Shown here: in pieces, positions 29,092 through 39,955 of the stretch
Position numbering within the stretch: the first letter of the stretch is position 1
How the letters are laid out: the number at the start of each line of letters is the position of its first letter
Origin: Comamonadaceae bacterium
GTDB lineage: Bacteria; Pseudomonadota; Gammaproteobacteria; Burkholderiales; Burkholderiaceae_C
Length of the DNA: 44,454 bases
Assembly (NCBI GenBank): GCA_007280205.1
Contig: QYPX01000236.1
Span: 1-44,454, forward strand
Direction of reading: 5' to 3'
Notes under the pieces: model-generated
Database searches by the model: none
Seen by the model: only the letters and a program-made list of their open reading frames with translations
What the model was told of the DNA's origin: nothing
Made by a program: the position numbers and the translations under genes

Positions 29092-30588
29092 TCAAAAACG
29101 AAGGGGTGCTGCGGTTAGCGCGAGCAGAGTCTGGTAAAGCGCGCGATAGGCTTGCGCCGGCTCCTGCCAGTCAAAGCGCTGCTGCATCGCGTGGCGTTGT
29201 ACCGCGCTCCAGTCCGATGGTCGGCGCTTCAGCGCAAAGGCACGGCGCATGGCACCCAGCAGGCCGTTCGCACTGAATTCATGGAACGCGAAGCCGCTGG
29301 CGCGGCCCTCATCGAGGGCTTCCAGGCTGCAGTCAGTGACGGTGTCGGCCAGTCCACCCACCGCGTGCACCAGCGGCAGGGTTCCATAGCGCAGAGCGTA
29401 CAACTGGGTCAGACCGCAGGGCTCGTAACGTGAAGGCACCAGCAGCACGTCAGCGGCGGCGATGATGCGGTGCGCCAGGTCTTCGTTGTAGCCGGTGCGC
29501 AGGGCGGCTTGCCCCGGGTGGCAGGCCAAGGCCTCGCGCAGGGAGGCTTCGATGCCGGCGTCGCCACTGCCGAGAATCACCAACTGGCCACCCCGATCGA
29601 TCAGTTCCGGCAGCATGGCAGGCACCAGGTGCAGACCTTTTTGTTCGCTCAGGCGGGTCACCGCCGCAAACAAGAGTGCGTCGGGCCGTTCTTCCAGACC
29701 CAGCAGACGCTGCAGGGCGCGTTTGACGCGGGCCTTGCCGCGCATGCGCTTGCCATCGAAGTGGGCGTTGAGCAGTGGGTCGGTGGCCGGGTTCCAGAGC
29801 TCGTAGTCAACGCCGTTGAGGATGCCGCTGACACGACCGCGCCGGGCGCGCAGCACGCCGTCCAGGCCGCAGCCCTGCTCTGGCGTCATGATCTCCTGGG
29901 CGTAGCGTGGGCTGACAGTCGTGATGGCGTCGGCAAATTGCAGACCGGCTTTCATGAAGGAAAGCTGCCCGTGGAATTCCGCACCGTCGATGGTGAACAG
30001 GGACTCTGGCACGCCGAGTTCGGCACAACTGGAGGCGGCAAACAATCCCTGGTAAGCCAGGTTGTGAACGGTGAACACGCTGGGCGTGACACGGCCAGCG
30101 CCGGCCAGCAGCTTCTGGTACAGCGGAGCCAGACCGGCATGCCAGTCGTGCGCATGCACCACGTCGGGTTGCCAGTCGGGGTCGGCGCCTTGCCCTAGTG
30201 CCGCAGCGGCCCAGCCCAGCAGCGCAAAACGCGCAGCGTTGTCACTCCAGTCCTGGCCCGCTGCGTCCTGGTACGGGCCGCCCTCGCGCTGGTACAGGGC
30301 CGGCGCATCCAGCAGGTAGACCGGCTGACCGCTATCGATCACATGGCCGCGGACCAGCATCGGTGGCGGCTGCAGTGTGCGCAGCACATCGGGACCGCCT
30401 TCAACCGGCAGGCGCAGCGCAGGCGCATCGGCGCGCACACCGGCGGCAATCGATGCGAACGCCGGCAGCAGCAGGCGCACATGGCAACCCGCTGCCCGCA
30501 GGGCCGCCGGCAGCGCCGCACCGACGTCGGCCAGGCCGCCGGTTTTGAGCAGCGGATAGAGTTCGGTGCAGACGTAGAGGATCTTCAC
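29092..30588 (-). CDS. glgA: Glycogen synthase (ADP-glucose)
   Basis: The 498-residue GT5 enzyme extends alpha-1,4-glucan from ADP-glucose. It begins [22 protein letters not shown], with the KTGGL substrate motif. It also has [41 protein letters not shown] and the C-terminal [18 protein letters not shown]. The GTG at 30588 overlaps the glgC stop (GTGA) and is preceded by GAGG; an upstream ATG in the same frame would add 49 unrelated residues that lie inside glgC, so it is rejected. Confidence 0.96.
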   Translation of the reverse strand: MKILYVCTELYPLLKTGGLADVGAALPAALRAAGCHVRLLLPAFASIAAGVRADAPALRLPVEGGPDVLRTLQPPPMLVRGHVIDSGQPVYLLDAPALYQREGGPYQDAAGQDWSDNAARFALLGWAAAALGQGADPDWQPDVVHAHDWHAGLAPLYQKLLAGAGRVTPSVFTVHNLAYQGLFAASSCAELGVPESLFTIDGAEFHGQLSFMKAGLQFADAITTVSPRYAQEIMTPEQGCGLDGVLRARRGRVSGILNGVDYELWNPATDPLLNAHFDGKRMRGKARVKRALQRLLGLEERPDALLFAAVTRLSEQKGLHLVPAMLPELIDRGGQLVILGSGDAGIEASLREALACHPGQAALRTGYNEDLAHRIIAAADVLLVPSRYEPCGLTQLYALRYGTLPLVHAVGGLADTVTDCSLEALDEGRASGFAFHEFSANGLLGAMRRAFALKRRPSDWSAVQRHAMQQRFDWQEPAQAYRALYQTLLALTAAPLRF

Positions 30589-31874
30589 TGCGTTGTTTCC
30601 TCGGTGTTGACACCTTGTGCCAGACGCTCCAGCATCGGACGCGTGACCAGCACCACACCCTGTTCGGTGCGGAAGAAGCGGCGCGCGTCCTCGGCCGGGT
30701 CCAGACCGATGCTCATGCCGTCGGGAATGCGACAACCCTTGTCGATCACGACCTTGCGCAGATGGCAGCTCTGGCCCACTTCAACCTGCGGCAACAGCGC
30801 CGATTCCTCGATCTGGCTGAAGGAGTGCAGTCGGACCTTGGAGAACAGCACGGAGCGGCGCACCAGCGCGCCCGAAATAATGCAGCCACCCGACACCAGT
30901 GAATCGACTGCCATGCCGCGGCGAAGCTCATCGTCGAAGACGAACTTGGCTGGCGGCAACTGCTCCTGGTAAGTCCAGATCGGCCAGTCGCGGTCGTACA
31001 TATCGAGATCGGGCACCGTGCGTGTCAGGTCCAGGTTGGCGGCCCAGTAGGCGTCGATGGTGCCCACATCACGCCAGTAGGCCGGTGCTATGGGCGAGCT
31101 CTTGACGCAGGACAGGCCGAAGGGATGGGCCACGGCTTCGCCACGCGCCACGATCGCCGGTATCAAGTCCTTGCCGAAGTCGCGGCTCGAGCCCTCGACT
31201 CCGGCGTCGGTCTTGAGCGCCGCGTAGAGGTAGTCGGCGTCGAACACGTAAATGCCCATGCTGGCCAGCGCGTGGTCGCTTTTGCCCGGCATGGGTGTGG
31301 CGTGCTGCGGCTTCTCGTCAAAGCTGACAATGCGGCGCTGCTCATCGATGGCCATCACGCCAAAGGCGCTGGCCTCGGCCAGCGGCACTTCAATACAGCC
31401 CACGGTGCAGCGCGCACCTTGCGCCACATGGTCGGCAATCAGGTTCGCGTAGTCCATCTTGTAGATGTGGTCGCCGGCCAGGATCAGGATGTAGTGGGGT
31501 CGGTGCGAGCGCAGGATGTCCAGATTCTGGAACACAGCGTCCGCCGTGCCATGGTACCAGGAAGACTCGTCAATGCGCTGCTGCGCCGGCAGCAGGTCAA
31601 TGAACTCGTTGAATTCGCTGCGCAGGAAGGACCAGCCGCGCTGCAGATGGCGCAGCAGGCTGTGCGACTTGTACTGCGTCACAACACCGATGCGGCGTAC
31701 GCCCGAATTCAGGCAGTTGGACAGGGCGAAATCGACGATCCGGAACTTGCCGCCGAAATAGACCGCGGGCTTGGCGCGGCGGTCGGTCAGGGCCTGCAGG
31801 CGCGAACCGCGTCCACCGGCGAGCACCAGAGCGATCGTGTGGCGTGCCAGCCATTGCGGTGAAGTGGTTTCCAT
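30585..31874 (-). CDS. glgC: Glucose-1-phosphate adenylyltransferase (ADP-glucose pyrophosphorylase)
   Basis: The 429-residue enzyme makes ADP-glucose, the committed step in glycogen synthesis. Signatures are [10 protein letters not shown], the [15 protein letters not shown] allosteric/substrate segment, [30 protein letters not shown], the Lys-containing [16 protein letters not shown], and a C-terminal beta-helix ending near [15 protein letters not shown] perfect AGGAGGT ribosome site 5 bases before the ATG at 31874 fixes the start over an upstream in-frame ATG (31919). It lies 28 bases after glgX. Confidence 0.97.
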   Translation of the reverse strand: METTSPQWLARHTIALVLAGGRGSRLQALTDRRAKPAVYFGGKFRIVDFALSNCLNSGVRRIGVVTQYKSHSLLRHLQRGWSFLRSEFNEFIDLLPAQQRIDESSWYHGTADAVFQNLDILRSHRPHYILILAGDHIYKMDYANLIADHVAQGARCTVGCIEVPLAEASAFGVMAIDEQRRIVSFDEKPQHATPMPGKSDHALASMGIYVFDADYLYAALKTDAGVEGSSRDFGKDLIPAIVARGEAVAHPFGLSCVKSSPIAPAYWRDVGTIDAYWAANLDLTRTVPDLDMYDRDWPIWTYQEQLPPAKFVFDDELRRGMAVDSLVSGGCIISGALVRRSVLFSKVRLHSFSQIEESALLPQVEVGQSCHLRKVVIDKGCRIPDGMSIGLDPAEDARRFFRTEQGVVLVTRPMLERLAQGVNTEETTQ

Positions 31875-31902
31875 GGGGACCTCCTTGTGCGGTGGATTTG
31901 GT

Positions 31903-34047
31903 TCAGTTTCGAGATCCATTGTCGGCGAGCGGCAGCGGCTGGACCAGCGCCATCAGCGTTGGTCCGGATACAAGCAAGGTCGATGCCACCTCGGATGGTG
32001 CGCCGGTGTCAGCTCCGGCCGCCCAGTTGCTGGCGCTGTCGAGCAGAAGTTGCCACTTTCCCTCGGGCAGGCAGACTTCCACTGGCGCTGGGTCGGCGTA
32101 CAGAATCAGCAGCAAACGTTCGCGCACCGGTTGCAAGTCTTCACCCACACCAATCACGCAGACCAGCAGGCGCTGGTCGCGCTGCTCCCAGTCGGCGGCG
32201 CTGGGCGTCTGGCCACTCGCGGTGCGCCATTCGATGTCGGGCCGCGCGGCGCCCTCGGTTGCAGCACCGGTGAACCAGCGCGGATGGCGCAGGGCAGGGT
32301 AGCGCTGGCGCAGATGCACCACTTTGGCGATAAAGCTGCCCAGATCCTGGTCCGCCTGCGCCCAATCGAGCCAGGTGATGGCGTTGTCCTGACAGTAAGC
32401 GTTGTTGTTGCCGCCCTGGCTGTGCCCCAGTTCGTCGCCTGCGAGCAACTGTGGCGTGCCCTGTGAGCACAGCAGCGTGGCCAGCAGGGCGCGGCGCCAT
32501 TGCCCGCGCAGGCGCAGGATGGCAGGCTCCTGGGTCGGCCCCTCGTGGCCGGCGTTGGCGCTCAGGTTGTGGTCGTGGCCGTCGCGGTTGTGCTCGCCGT
32601 TGGCCTCATTGTGCTTGTGCTCGAACGCGGTCAGGTCGGCCAGCGTGAAACCGTCGTGCGCCGTGATCAGGTTGATGCTGGCCAGCGGTGTGCGGGCACT
32701 GCCCTGAAACAGGTCGCTGGAGCCCGCCAGGCGCCGTGCCATCTGCCCCGGTGTGCAGGGGTGGCCCAGCCACCAGGCGCGTGCGGTGTCGCGAAACTGG
32801 TCGTTCCATTCGGCCCAGCGCGCGCCAAAGCGCCCGATCTGGTCGATCTGGTAACCCTTGGGACCCAGGTCCCAGGGCTCTGCGATCAGCTTCACGGCTG
32901 CCAGCACCGGATCCTGCGCGATGGCAGCAAACAGCGGGGCCATCGCTTCAAAGTGCGCATCCGGGCCACCCCGGCGCCCCAGTGCCACCGCGAGGTCAAA
33001 GCGAAAGCCGTCCACGCCGAAGGCCTGCACCCACCAGCGCAGGCTGTCCATCACCATCTGCACGACCTTGGGCTCGCCCATGTTGAGCGTGTTGCCGCAA
33101 CCGCTCGGGTTCAGGTACGCGCCCTTGTCGTCCAGTGCGTACCAGCTCGCGTTGTCCAGGCCGCGCCAGCACAGCGTGGGCCCGAGCGCGTCGCTCTCAG
33201 CTGTGTGGTTGTAGACAACGTCGAGGATGAGCTTGATGCCGTGCCGGTGCAAGCTGTCCACCATGGCACGGAACTCGCTACGCACTGCGGCGTCGTCCTC
33301 GTAAGCCAGCGCGCGTGCCGCCGGCGTGGCAAAGCGCGCATCCGGCACAAAAAAGGAAAGCGTGTTGTAGCCCCAGTGGTTGCGCAGACCCCGCTTGACC
33401 AGATGCCGCTCGTCCTGATGCAACTGCACCGGCAGCAGGCACAGCGCGGTGACGCCCAGGCGCTGGTAATGCGCCAGCATGGCCGCACTGGCCACACCGG
33501 CATAGCTGCCGCGTTGCGCCTCGGGTACATCGGGGTGCAGCGCCGTCAGCGCCTTGACCTGTGCTTCGTATAAAACCGTCCGTGCCATCGGCGTTTGCGG
33601 CCCGGCTGTGATGGCGGCGCCGGCTTGCAACTCCGCCGCGAAATCGATCACGCGCGCTTTGGGTATCTGTTGGGAGGCGTCGTCAGCCGCCAGCGGACCG
33701 CATAGCGAACGCGCCCAGGGATCGAGCAGCAGGCGCTCCGCGTTGAAGCGGTGCCCGGCGTCGGGTTGCCACGGTCCGTGCGCGCGCAAGCCGTAACGCT
33801 GGCCGACACCGGGGCCCGCCACAAAACCGTGCCAGACGCCGTCGCTGCAGGCGCTCAGCTGGATGCGTGCGGTCTCTGAAGCGGCTGCGTCATCAAACAG
33901 GCAGAGCTCGACTGCCGTCGCATGGCGCGCATACACCGCCACGTTGAGACCGCTTTTGCCGTCAAAAACGCTGGGTGTGACGCCCATCGGCCAGGGCCGG
34001 CCCGGCGCGCAGGCGTCCTGCGGGGAGGGTCGGTCAGCCTGATTCAT
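31903..34047 (-). CDS. glgX: Glycogen debranching enzyme
   Basis: The 714-residue GH13 isoamylase-type enzyme removes alpha-1,6 branches from phosphorylase-trimmed glycogen. An N-terminal CBM48-like domain ([22 protein letters not shown]) precedes the barrel with [12 protein letters not shown], the nucleophile region [12 protein letters not shown], the acid region [10 protein letters not shown], and [28 protein letters not shown] is typical of GlgX. It is longer than E. coli GlgX (657). Its ATG overlaps the glgB stop (ATGA), so the two are coupled. Confidence 0.94.
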   Translation of the reverse strand: MNQADRPSPQDACAPGRPWPMGVTPSVFDGKSGLNVAVYARHATAVELCLFDDAAASETARIQLSACSDGVWHGFVAGPGVGQRYGLRAHGPWQPDAGHRFNAERLLLDPWARSLCGPLAADDASQQIPKARVIDFAAELQAGAAITAGPQTPMARTVLYEAQVKALTALHPDVPEAQRGSYAGVASAAMLAHYQRLGVTALCLLPVQLHQDERHLVKRGLRNHWGYNTLSFFVPDARFATPAARALAYEDDAAVRSEFRAMVDSLHRHGIKLILDVVYNHTAESDALGPTLCWRGLDNASWYALDDKGAYLNPSGCGNTLNMGEPKVVQMVMDSLRWWVQAFGVDGFRFDLAVALGRRGGPDAHFEAMAPLFAAIAQDPVLAAVKLIAEPWDLGPKGYQIDQIGRFGARWAEWNDQFRDTARAWWLGHPCTPGQMARRLAGSSDLFQGSARTPLASINLITAHDGFTLADLTAFEHKHNEANGEHNRDGHDHNLSANAGHEGPTQEPAILRLRGQWRRALLATLLCSQGTPQLLAGDELGHSQGGNNNAYCQDNAITWLDWAQADQDLGSFIAKVVHLRQRYPALRHPRWFTGAATEGAARPDIEWRTASGQTPSAADWEQRDQRLLVCVIGVGEDLQPVRERLLLILYADPAPVEVCLPEGKWQLLLDSASNWAAGADTGAPSEVASTLLVSGPTLMALVQPLPLADNGSRN

Positions 34048-35978
34048 GGCGTACTTTTCGGCTCAAGCCAGAGCACGGCCAGCGGTGGCAGGTTCAGATT
34101 GAGCGACTGAGCCTGTCCGTGCATGGGCACCGGTTCTGCCTTGACGCCGCCGTGGTTGCCGACGTTGCTGCCGCCGTAGTGATCGGAGTCGGTGTTCAGA
34201 ACCTCGCGCCAGACTCCGCCCTGCGGCACGCCGATACGCCAGCCGGATCTGGGCATCGGCGTCAGGTTGCATACCGCCAGCAGTTGCTGCTGCGGCGTCG
34301 CGCCCAGGCGCAGAAAGCTGTAGACGGAATGGTCGGCATCGTCGGCCTCGATCCAGCGAAAGCCACGGGCGTCGTTGTCGCGCGCGTGCAGGGCGGGCAG
34401 GCTGCGGTAAAGGCGATTGAGATCGCGCACCAGGCGCTGCACACCGGCATGCGCCGGGTCCTGCAGCAGGCCCCAATCGAGCTCAGCGTCGTGGTTCCAT
34501 TCGGACGGAGTGGCCAACTCGCTGCCCATGAACAGCAGCTTCTTGCCCGGAAAGGCGTACATCAGCGCGTACAGGGCGCGCAGGTTGGCGCGCTTTTGCC
34601 AGGCGTCACCCCACATCTTGCCCAGCAGCGAGCCTTTGCCGTGCACCACCTCGTCGTGTGACAGTGGCAGCACAAAGCGCTCGCTCCAGGCGTAGGTCAG
34701 GGCAAAAGTGATGCGATGGTGGTGCCAGCGGCGGTGCACCGGGTCCAGCGCGAAATAGGCCAGCGTGTCGTTCATCCAGCCCATGTTCCATTTGAAGTCA
34801 AAGCCCAGGCCGCCCGCGTCGGCTGCACCGGTGACCCGGGGAAAAGCGGTCGATTCTTCGGCCATCGTCAGCACGCCCGGCACTTCGTTGTGCAGGGTCT
34901 GGTTGGTCTGCTTCAGGAAGTCAATGGCCTCGTAGTTCTCGCGGCCGCCATCGCGATTCGGCAACCACTCCCCGGCGGCGCGGCTGTAGTCGCGGTACAG
35001 CATGGAGGCCACGGCGTCCACGCGCAGGGCGTCCACCGCGTACTGCTCGATCCAGAACAGCGCGCTGCCCACCAGAAAGTTGCGCACCTCGTTGCGGCCA
35101 AAGTTGTAGATCAGCGTGTTCCAGTCCTGGTGAAAGCCTTCACGCGGATCGGCGTGCTCGTACAGGGCGGTGCCGTCAAAGCGCGCCAGTGCGTGCGCGT
35201 CGGACGGAAAGTGCCCGGGCACCCAGTCCAGAATCACCTTGAGGCCGGCAGCGTGTGCGGTGGCGATGAAGCGGCGCAGTGCGCGCGGCGAGCCGTAGCG
35301 TGCCGTGGGTGCATACAGGCCGGTGGGCTGGTAGCCCCAGGAGCCGTAAAACGGGTGCTCGGTGACGGGCAGCAGCTCAATGTGGGTAAAGCCCAGCTCG
35401 GCCACGTAGGGCACCAGCGTGCCCGCCAGAAAGTTCCAGTCCGGCACCTGGCCACCGGGGCGGCGCCAGGAGCCGGCGTGCACCTCGTAAATAGCCATCG
35501 GCGTGGACAGGGCGCTGGGCAGATCGGCCACCGGCTCGGCTGCCGTGGCGCTGTCGGCACTCGGCCAGTCGCAGACCACGGCGGCGTTGCCGGGCGGGCC
35601 TTCGTTGCGCAGTGCGTAGGGGTCGGTCTTGAGCGTCAGCTGACCCTGCACGTCGACGACTTCAAACTTGTACAGGGCACCGCCCTGCACGCCGGGAACA
35701 AAGGTCTCCCAGACGGCACAGTCCGTGCGCAATACCATCAGGTTGAGGCGTCCGTCCCACAGGTTGAAGTCGCCCACCACCGAAACCCGCTGCGCGTTGG
35801 GTGCCCAGACGGCGAACGCAGCGCCAGAGACGCCATCCTGCCGCGTCAGATGCGCGCCCAGCTTCTGCCACGGGCGCAGATGCTTGCCTTCGCGCATCAG
35901 CCAGGCGTCCATCTCACCCAGCCAGGCACTGGCGTTCTGGCTGGTTTCGGGGGCAGGTTGTGGGGTGTGAGGGGGCAT
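34044..35978 (-). CDS. glgB: 1,4-alpha-glucan branching enzyme
   Basis: The 644-residue GH13 enzyme introduces alpha-1,6 branches. It has a CBM48 domain ([21 protein letters not shown]), then [42 protein letters not shown], the nucleophile motif [29 protein letters not shown] and [15 protein letters not shown]. It lacks the extra N1 domain of E. coli GlgB (728 residues), as many bacteria do. It is the first gene of glgB-glgX-glgC-glgA-glgP. No clear ribosome site precedes the ATG. Confidence 0.96.
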   Translation of the reverse strand: MPPHTPQPAPETSQNASAWLGEMDAWLMREGKHLRPWQKLGAHLTRQDGVSGAAFAVWAPNAQRVSVVGDFNLWDGRLNLMVLRTDCAVWETFVPGVQGGALYKFEVVDVQGQLTLKTDPYALRNEGPPGNAAVVCDWPSADSATAAEPVADLPSALSTPMAIYEVHAGSWRRPGGQVPDWNFLAGTLVPYVAELGFTHIELLPVTEHPFYGSWGYQPTGLYAPTARYGSPRALRRFIATAHAAGLKVILDWVPGHFPSDAHALARFDGTALYEHADPREGFHQDWNTLIYNFGRNEVRNFLVGSALFWIEQYAVDALRVDAVASMLYRDYSRAAGEWLPNRDGGRENYEAIDFLKQTNQTLHNEVPGVLTMAEESTAFPRVTGAADAGGLGFDFKWNMGWMNDTLAYFALDPVHRRWHHHRITFALTYAWSERFVLPLSHDEVVHGKGSLLGKMWGDAWQKRANLRALYALMYAFPGKKLLFMGSELATPSEWNHDAELDWGLLQDPAHAGVQRLVRDLNRLYRSLPALHARDNDARGFRWIEADDADHSVYSFLRLGATPQQQLLAVCNLTPMPRSGWRIGVPQGGVWREVLNTDSDHYGGSNVGNHGGVKAEPVPMHGQAQSLNLNLPPLAVLWLEPKSTP

Positions 35979-36023
35979 GGTTGCTCGTCGCGGTTGCTGC
36001 TGTTGTTAGCTGCATTCTGGCAT

Positions 36024-36038
36024 CCCCGCACGCAGGGG
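36024..36038. repeat. Short CCCC/GGGG hairpin upstream of glgB
   Basis: CCCC (36024-36027) and GGGG (36035-36038) form a short stem flanked by REP-like sequence (on the minus strand GGGGATGCCAG) in the 82-base gap between the hydrolase stop and the glgB start. It is probably a REP relic and could weakly terminate the hydrolase transcript. Confidence 0.4.
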
Positions 36039-36060
36039 CTTGCCGGACGCGCCCAGGTCG

Positions 36061-37050
36061 CTACTTTTGCTGCCAGTTGTCGCCTGGGTTCAAGCCCTGC
36101 GGCGCGGCCAGGCGCGTGCGTGCTGCGGCATCGTTCAGCAGTGTGGCACGCCACCAGTCGGCTGTGATGTTGGCCACCAACGCATGATGTGCCGGCTGCA
36201 GGTCGCGCGTTAATTGTTGCCGGGGCACGATCTCCGCTGCGCGGCCGGTCTGCCCGGCAAAAGTCATGTGGTCGGCCTCCATCAGCACCAGCTGCGCCTT
36301 GTTGTTTGCCGGTAGTGCATCAAACACGGCGCGCCGGCGCTCCGGCGTGGCGCCAACGCCCACCACATCGGAATCCAGTGTGCCGGTGAGGCACAACAGC
36401 GGCCGCGTGATGCGCTCGAACACCTGCCTGGCATCGCCCACAGCGGGCAGGGAGGGTGAAAACGCGATAAACGACGCCAGCCGTGGCTCCGTCACACCTT
36501 CAAAGCCAGGGTAGCGTTGCCCAGCCAGGCCGAGTGTGGTGTGCGCTCCAAACGAATGGCCGCACAGGCCCAGTTGCACCGGACGCACCGAAGCCCAGCG
36601 CTCTTGCCTGGCTGCGTGGCGCCGCCCGATCTCATCGAGTGCGAAGCTCACGTCGCGCAGCCGCGCCAGCAATTGCGCCGGCCCTGCGGCAGAGCGTAGC
36701 GCCCGCTGATCCGTGAAGCTGTTGGTGACGGCGCGCACCGCCGCCAGATCGCTGCCAGCGTGCTGCAGATGCACGACCACAAAGCCCGCTGCAGCCCATG
36801 CCTCGCCCCACACCGCGCCGCCCTCGCGCGTGCCACCGAGTCCGTGCGAGAACAGAACGACCGGAAGCGGCCCGGCACTGGAAGCCGCTGCATCAGGCCA
36901 GCGCACCTTGACTGGCACCTCGCGTTGTCGCGCGGCATCCAGCCAGACTTCATCCACCACGGCTGGTTTGCTGGACTGCGCCTGTGCGTAAACGCCGGGC
37001 AGGGCGCCGCAGGCCAGGGCGCTGATGCAGGTGCGGCGGTTCAGGTTCAT
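36061..37050 (-). CDS. Secreted alpha/beta hydrolase (dienelactone hydrolase / PAF-acetylhydrolase-like)
   Basis: The 329-residue protein begins MNLNRRTCISALACGALPG, a signal peptide with a paired arginine that may use the Tat or Sec route. The alpha/beta-hydrolase core has the oxyanion segment VVLFSHGLGG, the nucleophile elbow GHSFGAH, a likely acid in LTGTLDSDVVG and the catalytic His in LMEADHMTFAG. The substrate is unknown; esters or lipids are likely. It is on the same strand as the glg genes but not obviously part of their pathway. It is divergent from hsdR with only 43 bases between starts. Confidence 0.88.
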   Translation of the reverse strand: MNLNRRTCISALACGALPGVYAQAQSSKPAVVDEVWLDAARQREVPVKVRWPDAAASSAGPLPVVLFSHGLGGTREGGAVWGEAWAAAGFVVVHLQHAGSDLAAVRAVTNSFTDQRALRSAAGPAQLLARLRDVSFALDEIGRRHAARQERWASVRPVQLGLCGHSFGAHTTLGLAGQRYPGFEGVTEPRLASFIAFSPSLPAVGDARQVFERITRPLLCLTGTLDSDVVGVGATPERRRAVFDALPANNKAQLVLMEADHMTFAGQTGRAAEIVPRQQLTRDLQPAHHALVANITADWWRATLLNDAAARTRLAAPQGLNPGDNWQQK

Positions 37051-37075
37051 CGCTCCAATTATGAAGCCCTAGAAT
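37046..37075 (+). promoter_or_regulatory. Candidate hsdR promoter
   Basis: TTCATC (37046-37051) and TAGAAT (37070-37075) have an 18-base spacer, just before the hsdR ribosome site GGAGGAG. The -10 is good, the -35 weak, and the -35 overlaps the divergent hydrolase start codon. Confidence 0.35.
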
Positions 37076-37093
37076 GCCGAACACGGAGGAGAC

Positions 37094-39955
37094 ATGACGC
37101 CAGAGCAGAAAGCCCGAGTCAGCATCGACGCCTTGCTTGTGCAGGCTGGCTGGCACGTGTGCGACATGGCCCATGCCAACATCCACGCGGCACGCGGTGT
37201 GGCGCTGCGCGAATTTCCCCTGAACCCTGGCTACGGTTTTGCCGACTACCTGCTCTACATCGACGGCAAAGCCGCTGGCGTGATCGAGGCCAAGAAAGAG
37301 GGCAGCACACTCACAGGTGTGGAAGTGCAATCGGCCCGCTATGCGCAGGGTCTGCCCGCCGCGCTGCCGGCCTGGGTGCGGCCCTTGCCCTTCAGCTACG
37401 AGTCCACCGGGATCGAGACCCACTTTACCCAGGGGCTGGACCCGCAGCCGCGCGCCAGAGCGGTGTTTGCCTTTCACCGGCCCGAGACGCTGGCCGCGTT
37501 CTTGAATTACATGCCGGGAGCCGGGGCGGCCATACCCACTGGTGCTATCCATACCGGTCCGGGTGTTCCGTCTGGAACCGACTTTATCGGCCCGACCTTC
37601 CTCAGCCGCATGCAAGCCCTGCCGCCCCTGATTGAAGACGGCCTATGGCCCGCGCAAATCATCGCCATCCGCAACCTCGAAGCCTCGCTCAAAGCCAACA
37701 AGCCGCGCGCCCTGATCCAGATGGCCACCGGTAGCGGCAAGACCTTTACCGCCATCAGCTTCATCTACCGCCTGATCAAGTTTGCCGGTGCCCGGCGCGT
37801 GCTGTTTCTGGTGGACCGGGGCAATCTGGGGCGTCAGGCCAAGAAGGAATTTGACCAGTACAACTCGCCCTACAACAACTACAAGTTTGGTGAGGAATAC
37901 ATCGTCCAGCACCTCACCAGCAACCAGCTTGACTCAACCGCCCGCGTCACCATCTGCACCATCCAGCGCCTGTTTTCCATGCTCAAAGGCCGCGAACTGG
38001 CGGAAGAAGATGAGGAGCAAAGCGTGGATCGCCTTGGCAATCTGTTCACCAAGCCCGAGCCCATCGGCTACAACCCGAATTTTCCGATCGAGACCTTTGA
38101 CATCATCGTTACCGACGAAGCGCACCGCAGCATCTACAACCTGTGGCGCCAGGTGCTGGAGTACTTTGACGCCTACCTGATCGGCCTGACCGCCACGCCG
38201 TCCAAGCAGACCTTTGGCTTCTTCAACCAGAACCTGGTGATGGAGTACGGCCACCCACAGGCCGTGGCCGATGGTGTGAACGTCAACTACGACGTGTATC
38301 GCATCCGCACCCAGGTGAGTGAGTCGGGCAGCCAGATCGAAGCCGGTTTCTCGGTGGGCTACCGCGACCGCCTGACGCGCAAGACCCGCTGGGAACAACT
38401 CGACGAAGACCTGGCCTACGACGCCGACGCACTGGACCGCGCCGTGCAGACGCCGGACCAGATCCGCACCATCGTCAGAACTTTCAGGGACAAGCTACCG
38501 CTGGAGATCTTTCCCGGCCGCACCGAGGTGCCCAAGACCCTGGTGTTTGCCAAAGACGACAACCACGCCGAGAAGATTGTCGAAATCCTGCGCGAGGAGT
38601 TTGCCAAGGGCAACGACTTTGCGCAGAAGATCACCTACCGCACTACGGGCGAGAAGCCCGAGAACCTGATCAGCGCCTTCCGCAACAGCTACTTTCCGCG
38701 CATTGCCGTTACAGTGGACATGATCGCCACCGGCACCGACATCAAGCCGGTGGAAATTGTGATGTTCATGCGCGCCGTGAAAAGCCGCAACTTCTTCGAG
38801 CAGATGAAAGGCCGGGGCGTGCGCATCATCGCGCCGACCGACTTGCAGGCCGTAACGCCCGACGCCAAAGTCAAAGACCACTTCGTCATCGTCGATTGCG
38901 TGGGCGTCTGTGAGCAGGACAAAACCGACTCCGCGCCCATGGACCAGAAGAAGTCCGTGCCCTTCGACAAGCTGCTGCAAGCCGTGGCGCTGGGCAACGT
39001 CGAGCCCGAAGTACTCTCCAGCGTGGCCGCGCGGCTGGCGCGCCTGAACCGCGAACTAACCGAGGGCGACAAGCAGCGTGTGATGCAAGCCGCCGGTGGT
39101 ACGTCCCTGCAAGACCTCACGCGCGCCATCGTCGATGCCCTCGACCCTGATGTAGAGGATGTCATTGCGGCGCAGGCCGCAATCCAGGCAAGTGTCCGCC
39201 CCTTTGCCTCGCCCGAACTGCGCAACCTGCTGATAGACCTGAAGCGCAAAGCCGAGCAAATCATCGACACCGTCACGCAAGACACCCTGCTGCAAGCCGA
39301 CTTCAGCGAGGCGGCGCGCGAGCGCGCGAAGGGCACGGTCGAATCGTTTGAGAAATTCATCGCCGAGCACAAGGACGAAATCACGGCCTTGCAAATTCTC
39401 TACAGCCGACCGCAAAGAATGAGTGGAAGTGGTGTCCACGGCGTTGCCGGTGCAGACGCGAGCGCGAGCGTTGAACCTTTGACGTTCGAAGCGCTCAAGG
39501 CATTGGCCGACGCCCTGCAAGCCCCGCCGCATCTGTGGACCGAGAGCCAGCTCTGGCAAGCCTACGCCGCGCTGGACAAGAGCAAGGTCAAAGGCGAGAG
39601 CCGCCGCCGCATCCTCACCGACCTGGTGAGCCTGGTGCGCTTCGCCATGCACCAGGACAATGAACTCGTGCCCTTCCCCGAGCGCGTCAACGCCAACTTC
39701 AAAGCCTGGCTGGCACAGCAGGCCGTGGCTTGTCATTCCGGCGAAGGCCGGAATCCAGGCATCCCTTTCACCCCTGAACAAATGCATTGGCTAGAAATGA
39801 TCCGCGACCACATCGCCGCCAACCTGGGCATAGTCCCCGACGATTTTGAATATTCCCCCTTCGCGCAGGAGGGCGGCATCGGCAAGGTGTACCAGTTGTT
39901 TGGCGCGGAATTGCCCAAGGTGCTTGAAGCGATGAATCGGGAGTTGGCGGCGTGA
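37094..39955 (+). CDS. hsdR: Type I restriction enzyme R subunit (EcoEI/HsdR type)
   Basis: The 953-residue translocase-nuclease has a PD-(D/E)xK nuclease near the N-terminus (Asp51 in FADYLLYI, Glu65-x-Lys67 in VIEAKKEG), Walker A ATGSGKT (211-217), Walker B/DEAH at 341-344, LIGLTATPS, a helicase domain 2 with RIAVTVDMIATGTDI and MKGRGVRI, and the C-terminal assembly domain. Extra residues occur at about 141-168 and 776-797. Two palindromic REP-like repeats are read in frame (39161-39190 and 39731-39762). It is divergent from the hydrolase gene and overlaps hsdS by 4 bases (GTGA). All catalytic motifs are intact. Confidence 0.94.
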   Translation: MTPEQKARVSIDALLVQAGWHVCDMAHANIHAARGVALREFPLNPGYGFADYLLYIDGKAAGVIEAKKEGSTLTGVEVQSARYAQGLPAALPAWVRPLPFSYESTGIETHFTQGLDPQPRARAVFAFHRPETLAAFLNYMPGAGAAIPTGAIHTGPGVPSGTDFIGPTFLSRMQALPPLIEDGLWPAQIIAIRNLEASLKANKPRALIQMATGSGKTFTAISFIYRLIKFAGARRVLFLVDRGNLGRQAKKEFDQYNSPYNNYKFGEEYIVQHLTSNQLDSTARVTICTIQRLFSMLKGRELAEEDEEQSVDRLGNLFTKPEPIGYNPNFPIETFDIIVTDEAHRSIYNLWRQVLEYFDAYLIGLTATPSKQTFGFFNQNLVMEYGHPQAVADGVNVNYDVYRIRTQVSESGSQIEAGFSVGYRDRLTRKTRWEQLDEDLAYDADALDRAVQTPDQIRTIVRTFRDKLPLEIFPGRTEVPKTLVFAKDDNHAEKIVEILREEFAKGNDFAQKITYRTTGEKPENLISAFRNSYFPRIAVTVDMIATGTDIKPVEIVMFMRAVKSRNFFEQMKGRGVRIIAPTDLQAVTPDAKVKDHFVIVDCVGVCEQDKTDSAPMDQKKSVPFDKLLQAVALGNVEPEVLSSVAARLARLNRELTEGDKQRVMQAAGGTSLQDLTRAIVDALDPDVEDVIAAQAAIQASVRPFASPELRNLLIDLKRKAEQIIDTVTQDTLLQADFSEAARERAKGTVESFEKFIAEHKDEITALQILYSRPQRMSGSGVHGVAGADASASVEPLTFEALKALADALQAPPHLWTESQLWQAYAALDKSKVKGESRRRILTDLVSLVRFAMHQDNELVPFPERVNANFKAWLAQQAVACHSGEGRNPGIPFTPEQMHWLEMIRDHIAANLGIVPDDFEYSPFAQEGGIGKVYQLFGAELPKVLEAMNRELAA
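39161..39190. repeat. REP-like palindrome inside hsdR (first copy)
   Basis: A 30-base element starts GTCATTGCGGC and ends GCCGCAATCCAGGCA, with 7-base arms around a 6-base loop. It encodes VIAAQAAIQA. It matches the copy at 39731 in 27 of 30 positions, and two of the three changes are compensatory within the stem. From memory, relatives have a longer segment between DALDPD and the following PF motif. Confidence 0.65.
39731..39762. repeat. REP-like palindrome inside hsdR (second copy)
   Basis: TGTCATTCCGGCGAAGG followed by CCGGAATCCAGGCAT is the classic betaproteobacterial extragenic repeat. Here it encodes CHSGEGRNPGI, in a different frame from the first copy, placed between LAQQAVA and PFTPEQMHWL. 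It adds about 10-14 residues near the C-terminus without a stop. Confidence 0.85.

Noticed and set aside
30586-30735. A 49-residue N-terminal extension of GlgA
   Set aside because: It lies inside glgC and does not resemble GlgA; the GTG at 30588 with the GTGA overlap gives the standard N-terminus.
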